Assembly: GCF_022829295.1 (NCBI RefSeq) | Contig: NZ_JAKSYH010000103.1 | Location: forward strand, 33,235 to 97,234 | DNA from: Methylobacterium sp. J-088 | GTDB lineage: Bacteria; Pseudomonadota; Alphaproteobacteria; Rhizobiales; Beijerinckiaceae | DNA length: 64,000 bases | Direction of reading: 5' to 3' | In this document: one piece after another, positions 58,459-64,000 of the stretch | Numbering within the stretch: the first letter of the stretch is position 1 | How the letters are laid out: the number at the start of each line of letters is the position of its first letter | The notes under the pieces: generated by a model | Seen by the model: the letters and a program-made list of their open reading frames with translations, nothing else | Databases searched by the model: none | Told to the model about the DNA's origin: nothing | Program-made: the position numbers and the translations under genes

Positions 58459-58701
58459 TCAGGCTGGAGTCGCGTCCGCGTCGTCCCCGCCGGTGGCCCC
58501 GGTTGCCGGACCCGGCCGGTAGGCGTCGAGCGTCGCGTAGGCATCGGTGCCGGTGAGCCCCAGCCGTTCCATGTCGGTCAGCAGCGCCTGGATATCGGGG
58601 TCGACCGGCTCGCCGGCCTCCTTGCGCTCGATCAGGGCGTTGACCAGCTCCAGATCGTCGATCGCCTGTGCGCTGGGTTCGTTCGAATCGGGGAAGGCCA
58701 T
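58459..58701 (-). CDS. Small hypothetical acidic protein
   Basis: An 80-aa acidic protein with a helical core (AIDDLELVNALIERKEAGEP then DPDIQALLTDMERLGL) and a low-complexity Gly/Ala/Asp tail. No family is recognised. The ATG at 58701 starts MAFPDSN. It lies 87 bases from cpdR on the same strand. The gap 58,144-58,458 between it and the PilZ gene shows no gene; a 130-codon basic frame there looks like GC shadow. Confidence 0.55.
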   Translation of the reverse strand: MAFPDSNEPSAQAIDDLELVNALIERKEAGEPVDPDIQALLTDMERLGLTGTDAYATLDAYRPGPATGATGGDDADATPA

Positions 58702-58788
58702 GGCCGGTCTCTCGCTGGATGGCCCCCGGACGTAGGTCGCCCCATGGGGTTCGGCCATGGGCCGCTCGCGCGCCGTGAGGGCCGGTGA

Positions 58789-59154
58789 TCAGGCGGCCAG
58801 GGCGCGCCTTACCGTGGCCCGCAGGTCCGCGAGCGAGAAGGGCTTGGTCAGCACGTCGGTGACGATGGCGTCGAGCCCGCGCGCCCGCTCGCGCTGGTCC
58901 GCGAAGCCGGTCATCAGCAGGATGGTCAGGTTCGGGAAGTCGCGCTTGGCCGCCAGCGCCAGGGCGATGCCGTCCATGAGCGGCATGCGGATGTCGGTGA
59001 GCATCAGGTCGAAGCCGCCATCGGCCTCGTTGAGGCGGTCGAGCCCGTCGCTTCCATCGTTGGCGGTGACGACCGCGTGTCCGTCGATCTCGAGCCCCCG
59101 CTTGAGGAAGCCCCGGACGGTCTCTTCGTCATCCACCAGGAGGATGCGCGCCAT
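58789..59154 (-). CDS. cpdR: CpdR-type response regulator
   Basis: A 121-aa receiver domain. The acidic pair is in LLVDDEETV, the phospho-acceptor aspartate in MLTDIRMPLMDG, the conserved switch residues in LLMTGFADQRERA and the lysine in LTKPFSL. The MTGxADQRERA block is diagnostic of CpdR. Unphosphorylated CpdR primes ClpXP to degrade cell-cycle proteins; ChpT, coded at 9.5 kb in this window, is its phosphate donor in Caulobacter. It is a single-domain protein with no output domain. Confidence 0.88.
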   Translation of the reverse strand: MARILLVDDEETVRGFLKRGLEIDGHAVVTANDGSDGLDRLNEADGGFDLMLTDIRMPLMDGIALALAAKRDFPNLTILLMTGFADQRERARGLDAIVTDVLTKPFSLADLRATVRRALAA

Positions 59155-59319
59155 GGGGTCCCGTAAACGTCCTCGATTCCCGGGTCCCCCGTCGTGACGA
59201 CGTCGGCCCTTGACAGACGACAGACGCAGACCTGCCCGCCGCCTGTCAAGACGCCATGCACCGAATACAGGCATATCGACGGCGCCTGCGGCGAAAATGC
59301 CGCGTCGCCCCGACGGACG

Positions 59320-59886
59320 CTACGGATCGAACAGATCGGGATCGCCGCTGTCGAAATCGACCACGCCCACGAAGGGCAGCTGCCGGAAGGCGTGGGCGGC
59401 GTCCATCCCGTAGCCGACGACGAACACGTCGGGGCAGATGAAGCCGACGAAATCCGCGTCGATGGTCACGGCGCGCTTGCCGGGCTTCTCCAGCAGGACC
59501 GCGGTGAGCACCCGATGGGCGCCGCGCGCCATCAGCAGATCCTTGGCGAAGACGACGGTCCGCCCGGATTCGAGGATGTCGTCGACGAGCAGCACGTCGC
59601 GCCCGCGCACCTCGCTCTGCACGTCCCGCAGGATCTCGACCTGTCCGCTGGAGACCGTTCCGGTGCGGTAGCTCGACAGGTGCACGAACTCGACCTGGGG
59701 GGCGAGCCCGACCCGGTGCAGCGCCCGCAGCAGGTCGGCGGCGAACATGAAGCTGCCCTTGAGCACCGCCACGACCAGGAGGTTCTCCGGCCGTGCGGCC
59801 AGGATCTCCTCGGCGAGTTCGTCGTTGCGCTTGGCGATGGCCGCTTCGTCGAAGAGGGTTCGCACGCGCCGTTCGGGAATGCTCAT
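59320..59886 (-). CDS. hpt: Hypoxanthine phosphoribosyltransferase
   Basis: A 188-aa purine salvage enzyme converting hypoxanthine or guanine and PRPP to IMP or GMP. The PRPP-binding loop is VLLVDDILESGRTV. LKGSFMFAADLLRAL near residue 40 and the C-terminal FVVGYGMD are family hallmarks. The length is typical. The ATG at 59886 has no strong site. The gap 59,155-59,319 to cpdR has no gene. Confidence 0.94.
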   Translation of the reverse strand: MSIPERRVRTLFDEAAIAKRNDELAEEILAARPENLLVVAVLKGSFMFAADLLRALHRVGLAPQVEFVHLSSYRTGTVSSGQVEILRDVQSEVRGRDVLLVDDILESGRTVVFAKDLLMARGAHRVLTAVLLEKPGKRAVTIDADFVGFICPDVFVVGYGMDAAHAFRQLPFVGVVDFDSGDPDLFDP

Positions 59887-60073
59887 CTCATGTGTCCCGG
59901 TAACCCGGTCGCGGGACGCAATCCGCCGCCGCGCTCAGGGGCGGTCTTAGCGTCCCCGGGTCGCGGGGGGAACTGCGGATGCGCATCCAAGGCGCCCCAG
60001 CGTCATCGAGCGAACCCCAAACGCAAAAGGGGCCGGCGATCCGCCAACCCCTTGCGCTGTCCGGCTGAATGGA

Positions 60074-60150
60074 TGGTACCACCGCCCCGGCTCGAACGGG
60101 GGACCCCCAGATCCACAATCTGGTGCTCTAACCAACTGAGCTACGGCGGC
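60074..60150 (-). tRNA. tRNA-His (anticodon GTG)
   Basis: 77 nt including encoded CCA. The acceptor starts GCCGCCG, the D arm is GCTC/GAGC, the anticodon stem CCAGA/TCTGG encloses loop TTGTGGA with anticodon GTG, and the T arm is CCCCG TTCGAGC CGGGG. The discriminator base 73 is A and base -1 is T, so the usual G-1:C73 pair of tRNA-His is absent, as known for many alphaproteobacteria. The first pair is G1-U72. Confidence 0.92.
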
Positions 60151-60348
60151 ACTGGCGGGGGTGTATCGTGGGCCGCGGCAGTTTTCAAGCGAGGCACGCG
60201 GCCTTTGCGGGATCGACACGGACGCGGCCGGCCGCATCGGGATCCGGACGCCCGCGCCTGGGCCGAGCCGGCGTCCACTTCCGCACCGGGCGCGCTATAG
60301 TGAACCCATCGGGTCGAACCCGCGGTGCGGCGGCCGGGGCGGATCGGG

Positions 60349-62307
60349 GTGAGCGGACGAACCGTGAGCGCGCGACAGCCAGCGGCAGCCAAGGATGGAA
60401 ACACGGGCGGCGACCGCAGCGCGGCCGATCGGCCGATCGATGCACCGGCCCGGAAAGCGGCCGGAACGCGCGGGCGCGCCCGGCGCCGCTGGACCGGAGC
60501 CGGGATCGTCCAGGCGCCGGGGCAGCTGCGCAGCCTCGTCCGCCGCAGCGAGGGCGGCCTCGTCGCGCTCGCGACCCTGGTGGGCTGCGTCGCCGGGGTC
60601 GCGGTCTCCGCCATGAACTGGGCGACGCAGAGCCTGCGCGAGCTGCTGTTCCTCCTGCCGACAGGGATGCGGCTCAGCGCGGCCGATGCCGTGTCGCCGG
60701 TGCTCCTGCTCGTCGGGCCGTGTCTCGGCGGCGCGCTGCTCGGGCTGGTGATCGTCGCGGCGGGCTACATCCGCGGGCCGCGCAAGCGCCCCGCCATCGA
60801 CCCGATCGAGGCCAACGCCCTGCATGGCGGGCGGATGTCGCTCCGCGACAGCCTCTATCTCGCCCTCCAGAACGTCGTCTCGAACGGGAGCGGCGCCTCG
60901 GTCGGGCTGGAGGCCGGCTACACGCAGCTCGCCTCCGGCCTCGCCTCACGGCTCGGCATCGCCTTCGAGGTCCGCCGGAGCGACCTGCGGACCCTGGTCG
61001 GCTGCGGCGCCGCCGGGGCGATCGCGGCCGGATTCGGAGCGCCGCTCGCCGGCGCCTTCTACGCCTTCGAGCTGATCATCGGCACCTATTCCATCGCCAC
61101 GCTGACGCCCGTGGTGGTGGCGGCGCTCTGCGGCAACCTGATCGCGCAGCAACTGATCGCGACGCAGCCGCTGGTCGATTTCGGCGACGTGCAGGCGATC
61201 ACCACCTCGCACGTCACCAGCATGGAGATCCTGCCGAGCCTCGCCCTGGGGCTGGTCTGCGCGGGCCTCGGCATCCTGATCATGCGCGGGGTCACCCTGG
61301 TGGAGCGGCTGGTCCAGGCCTCGGGGGTCCCGCGGGTGGCCGCCCCGGCCCTCGGCGGCCTGTGCGTCGGGGCGCTGGCCCTCGTGGCGACGCCGCAGGT
61401 GCTCTCGGGCGGCCACGGCGCCCTGCACATGCATTTCGCCGCCGAGAGCCAGGGGCACGGGATCGCGGCGCTGGCCTTGCTGTTCGCCGCCAAGGCGATG
61501 GCCTCGGCGATCTCGATCGGTTCCGGCTTCCGGGGCGGCCTGTTCTTCGCCTCGCTGTTCCTGGGCGCCATCGCGGGCAAGCTGTTCGCCGCCGGGGCGC
61601 CGCTGCTGGTGCCGGCGCTGGCGGGCTTCGGCCTCACGCCGCTCGCCTACGCGGTGATCGGCATGAGCGCGCTGGCCGTGGCGGTGATCGGCGGGCCGCT
61701 GACCATGACGTTCCTGACGCTGGAGATCACCGGCAGCCTGCCGATCACCGGGCTGGTGCTCGCCGCGGTGATCGCGTCCTCGCTCACCGTGCGCAAGACC
61801 TTCGGCTACTCCTTCGCGACGTGGCGCTTCCACCTGCGCGGCGAGAGCATCCGCAGCCCGCACGATATCGGCTGGATCCGCTCGCTCACCGTGGGCCGGC
61901 TGATGCGCCGGGACACGCGCGTCGTGGCGGCCGATACGCCGCTGGCCACCTTCCTGCGCGCCCACCCCCTCGGCTCGCCCTCCCGGGTGATCGCGGTGGA
62001 CGGGCAGGGGCGCTATGCCGGGATCGTGAACGTCCCCGAGGCGCACGCCGCCGCGCGGGATGCCGCCGCCGCGGCGCAGCCCGTGCTGGCCGACCTGCTG
62101 CTGCACGCCGACGCTTTCCTCACGCCGGGCCTGAACGCCAAGGACGCCGCCGCCGCCTTCGACCGCACCGAGAGCGAAGCGCTGGCGGTGGTCGACGGGC
62201 CCGAGACCCGCAAGGTCCTGGGCCTGCTCACCGAGAGCCACACGCTGAAGCGCTACAGCGAGGAACTCGACCGTCAGCGCCGGGCCATGGCGGGGGAAAT
62301 CGACTGA
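60349..62307 (+). CDS. ClC-family chloride channel/transporter with C-terminal CBS pair
   Basis: A GTG start at 60349 (GGGGCGGA upstream) gives 652 aa. About ten to twelve membrane helices follow an N-terminal charged region of some 60 residues. The helix-N motif region has GSGASVGLEAGYTQ, which keeps the gating glutamate in GLEAG, and GAPLAGAFYAFE follows. The C-terminal 120 residues contain two CBS-like units (VGRLMRRDTRVVAADTPLAT and ADLLLHADAFL) that may bind nucleotides. Whether it is a channel or a proton-coupled antiporter is not clear. tRNA-His is divergent. Confidence 0.87.
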   Translation: MSGRTVSARQPAAAKDGNTGGDRSAADRPIDAPARKAAGTRGRARRRWTGAGIVQAPGQLRSLVRRSEGGLVALATLVGCVAGVAVSAMNWATQSLRELLFLLPTGMRLSAADAVSPVLLLVGPCLGGALLGLVIVAAGYIRGPRKRPAIDPIEANALHGGRMSLRDSLYLALQNVVSNGSGASVGLEAGYTQLASGLASRLGIAFEVRRSDLRTLVGCGAAGAIAAGFGAPLAGAFYAFELIIGTYSIATLTPVVVAALCGNLIAQQLIATQPLVDFGDVQAITTSHVTSMEILPSLALGLVCAGLGILIMRGVTLVERLVQASGVPRVAAPALGGLCVGALALVATPQVLSGGHGALHMHFAAESQGHGIAALALLFAAKAMASAISIGSGFRGGLFFASLFLGAIAGKLFAAGAPLLVPALAGFGLTPLAYAVIGMSALAVAVIGGPLTMTFLTLEITGSLPITGLVLAAVIASSLTVRKTFGYSFATWRFHLRGESIRSPHDIGWIRSLTVGRLMRRDTRVVAADTPLATFLRAHPLGSPSRVIAVDGQGRYAGIVNVPEAHAAARDAAAAAQPVLADLLLHADAFLTPGLNAKDAAAAFDRTESEALAVVDGPETRKVLGLLTESHTLKRYSEELDRQRRAMAGEID

Positions 62308-62411
62308 TTGTCAGGTCCGGGTGTTGACCCGATACCGGCGCGGACCAATCACCTGACGCCGACGACCCGGGCCCCGCGAGGGCCCGCTCTCCCAGAACGC
62401 GTGGAGGATTC

Positions 62412-63503
62412 ATGTCCGGTCCAGAGACCCGCCCGCAGCGCCGCTACCGCATCGCGGTGATCCCCGGCGACGGCATCGGCAAGGAGGTGGTGCCGGAGGG
62501 CGTGCGCGTGCTGGAGCGGGCGGCGAAGCGCCACGGCTTCTCGCTCCAGCTCGACTGGTTCGATTTCGCCAGCTGCGACTACTACGAGCAGCACGGCCGG
62601 ATGATGCCGGAGGACTGGAAGGCGCAGATCGAGACCCACGACGCGATCTATTTCGGCGCCGTCGGCATGCCCGAGCGGGTGCCCGACCATATCTCGCTCT
62701 GGGGCTCGCTGATCCTGTTCCGGCGGGAATTCGACCAGTACGCCAACCTGCGCCCGGTGCGGCTGATGCCGGGGGTGAAGTGTCCGCTGGCCGACCGCAA
62801 GCCCGGCGACATCGACTTCTGGGTGGTCCGGGAGAACACCGAGGGCGAGTACTCGAACGCGGGCGGCCGGATGTTCGCCGGCACCGACCGGGAATTCGCC
62901 CTGCAGGAGACGATCATGACCCGCCACGGGACCGACCGGATCCTGAAATTCGCCTTCGAGCTCGCCCAGAAGCGCCCGAAGAAGCACCTGACCTCGGCCA
63001 CGAAGTCGAACGGCATCTCGATCACCATGCCGTACTGGGACGAGCGGGTGAAGGCGGTGGCCGAATCCTATCCGGACGTGCGGTGGGACCAGTACCACAT
63101 CGACATCCTGACCGCGCATTTCGTCCTGAACCCGGACCGGTTCGACGTGGTGGTGGCCTCCAACCTGTTCGGCGACATCCTGTCGGATCTGGGCCCGGCC
63201 TGCACGGGCACGATTGGCATCGCGCCGTCGGGCAACATCAACCCCGAGCGGGTGCATCCGTCGGTGTTCGAGCCGGTCCACGGCTCGGCGCCCGACATCG
63301 CCGGCCAGGGGATCGCGAACCCGATCGGCCAGATCTGGTCCGGGGCGATGATGCTGGAGCATCTCGGCGAGCACGAAGCCGCCGCCGAGATCGTCGGCGG
63401 GATCGAGCGGGTGCTGTCCGAGCGGACCCTGCGCACCCGCGACCTCGGCGGGAATGCCGACACGCAGGCGTGCGGCAAGGCGGTCGAACAGGCGCTGGGG
63501 TAG
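62412..63503 (+). CDS. Tartrate/D-malate dehydrogenase (isopropylmalate dehydrogenase family)
   Basis: A 363-aa beta-decarboxylating dehydrogenase. IAVIPGDGIGKEV starts the fold, then FGAVGMPERVPDHISLWG, RENTEGEYSNAGG and SNLFGDILSDLG. The substrate loop reading LWGSLILFRREFDQYANLRP, with the VP-DHISL block, is that of the tartrate dehydrogenase/D-malate dehydrogenase (TtuC/DmlA) subgroup, not LeuB. It would oxidise and decarboxylate D-malate or tartrate to pyruvate or related acids. The precise substrate is not fixed by the sequence. Confidence 0.85.
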   Translation: MSGPETRPQRRYRIAVIPGDGIGKEVVPEGVRVLERAAKRHGFSLQLDWFDFASCDYYEQHGRMMPEDWKAQIETHDAIYFGAVGMPERVPDHISLWGSLILFRREFDQYANLRPVRLMPGVKCPLADRKPGDIDFWVVRENTEGEYSNAGGRMFAGTDREFALQETIMTRHGTDRILKFAFELAQKRPKKHLTSATKSNGISITMPYWDERVKAVAESYPDVRWDQYHIDILTAHFVLNPDRFDVVVASNLFGDILSDLGPACTGTIGIAPSGNINPERVHPSVFEPVHGSAPDIAGQGIANPIGQIWSGAMMLEHLGEHEAAAEIVGGIERVLSERTLRTRDLGGNADTQACGKAVEQALG

Positions 63504-63532
63504 GGGGGCCGGGTCGCGACGGATCCACGGCT

Positions 63533-63709
63533 CTCCCTCCCCCCTCTGCGGGGGAGGGTGGCCCCTGCGCCAGCAGGGGTCGGGAGAGGGGAACCCGGTT
63601 TCCGGAAGGGGCTGCGTGCGTGGTGAGGGGCGGTGCTTCGTTTTGCACCGTCGCTCCCCTCTCCCGACCCCCTTCGGGGGCCACCCTCCCCCGCAAAGGG
63701 GGGAGGGAG
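63533..63709. repeat. MITE-like palindromic element, copy 2
   Basis: A 177-bp element with the same 31-bp terminal inverted repeats as the copy at 24,848 (63,533-63,563 and 63,679-63,709, one mismatch). The interior shares GGGTCGGGAGAGGGGAACCC and the proximal part but is shorter. It follows the dehydrogenase gene. Confidence 0.85.
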
Positions 63710-63797
63710 ACGTGTGATGCCAGATCCCGCTTTATAAACCGGCAAAAGTCCGCACGGGAGAGGGAGTCCGCTGCGCTTCGCTGCCGAACGGCCCGCC

Positions 63798-64000
63798 TCA
63801 GCGCGGGAGGCGGCGCACGCTCACCACGTTGCTCGCCGGCTCGGCCTTGCCCGACTCGGCCGGCAGGGTATCGAGGGCGGTCCTGACGATGGTGTGCGCG
63901 TCGAGGCCGGCCTCGGCGTACATCTTCTCCGGGCTGTCGTGGTCCTGGTACGTGTCGGGCAGCGTCAGCGTCCGAACCCGCACCCGCCCCGCATCCAGCG
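63798..64000 (-). CDS. dxs: 1-Deoxy-D-xylulose-5-phosphate synthase, C-terminal end only
   Basis: About 67 codons of the 3' end; the rest lies outside the window. The sequence [20 protein letters not shown] followed by [15 protein letters not shown] matches the C terminus of Dxs, where LPD and AGLDA are conserved. Dxs condenses pyruvate with glyceraldehyde 3-phosphate, the first step of the non-mevalonate isoprenoid pathway. The active-site parts are not visible here. Confidence 0.85.
   Translation of the reverse strand, partial: LDAGRVRVRTLTLPDTYQDHDSPEKMYAEAGLDAHTIVRTALDTLPAESGKAEPASNVVSVRRLPR

Noticed and set aside
60946..62241. 431-codon minus-strand frame
   Set aside because: Antisense shadow of the ClC gene, with no recognisable domain.

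Overview
The window is GC-rich alphaproteobacterial chromosome. Within the Alphaproteobacteria the gene set fits Methylobacterium or close Hyphomicrobiales relatives: chpT, cpdR, nepR-ecfG, an EipA/DUF1134 protein, LptM, and a tRNA-His that has A73 and no encoded G-1. The genus is inferred from gene content and style only; no search was run.

Layout. 1-9.2 kb: glycosyltransferase end, lysA, lptM, envelope proteins, a CysQ-like phosphatase and glnE. 9.5-16.2 kb: chpT followed by a chemotaxis operon (hybrid cheA, cheW, cheY, cheB, cheR). 16.2-21.2 kb: two uncharacterised exported or repetitive proteins, an asparaginase, an isochorismatase-family hydrolase and the general stress pair nepR-ecfG. 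21.9-30.8 kb: a sulfonate module. SlcC and ComC interconvert sulfolactate enantiomers through sulfopyruvate, SuyAB releases sulfite and pyruvate, a SoxC/SoxD-like pair oxidises sulfite, and YeiH-type and TauE-type carriers can export sulfur oxyanions. A GntR regulator and two copies of a 17-bp operator-like sequence lie in the cluster. 31-32.8 kb: a TetR-controlled glutathione transferase with a tautomerase gene broken by an amber codon. 32.9-40.2 kb: a tightly coupled eight-gene operon coding for a solute-binding protein, an SDH/FRD-like complex, a two-subunit class I fumarase-type hydratase and a TPP enzyme. It looks like a dedicated pathway for an unidentified organic acid.

40,677-57,008 is a 16.3-kb genomic island of clearly lower GC, inserted in the 3' end of tRNA-Thr(TGT). 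A 30-bp piece of the tRNA is duplicated at its left edge and a tyrosine recombinase sits at its right edge. The island carries a large protein that combines an N-terminal SF2-helicase-like region with a C-terminal archaeo-eukaryotic-primase-like region. It also carries two parallel modules, each built as a 170-bp repeat, a different cargo gene and then the same small conserved gene. The remaining cargo is a PLD-like protein, a lipoprotein, an XRE regulator, several exported or membrane proteins and a two-gene unit (cytosolic protein plus four-helix membrane protein) next to the integrase. No relaxase, conjugation, capsid or transposase gene was seen. The best candidates for something undescribed are the replication protein, the repeat-bounded modules and the two-gene membrane unit.

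57.2-64 kb returns to host sequence: small proteins, PilZ, cpdR, hpt, tRNA-His, a ClC channel, a tartrate/D-malate dehydrogenase and the end of dxs. Two copies of a MITE-like palindromic element with 31-bp terminal inverted repeats lie at 24.9 and 63.6 kb.
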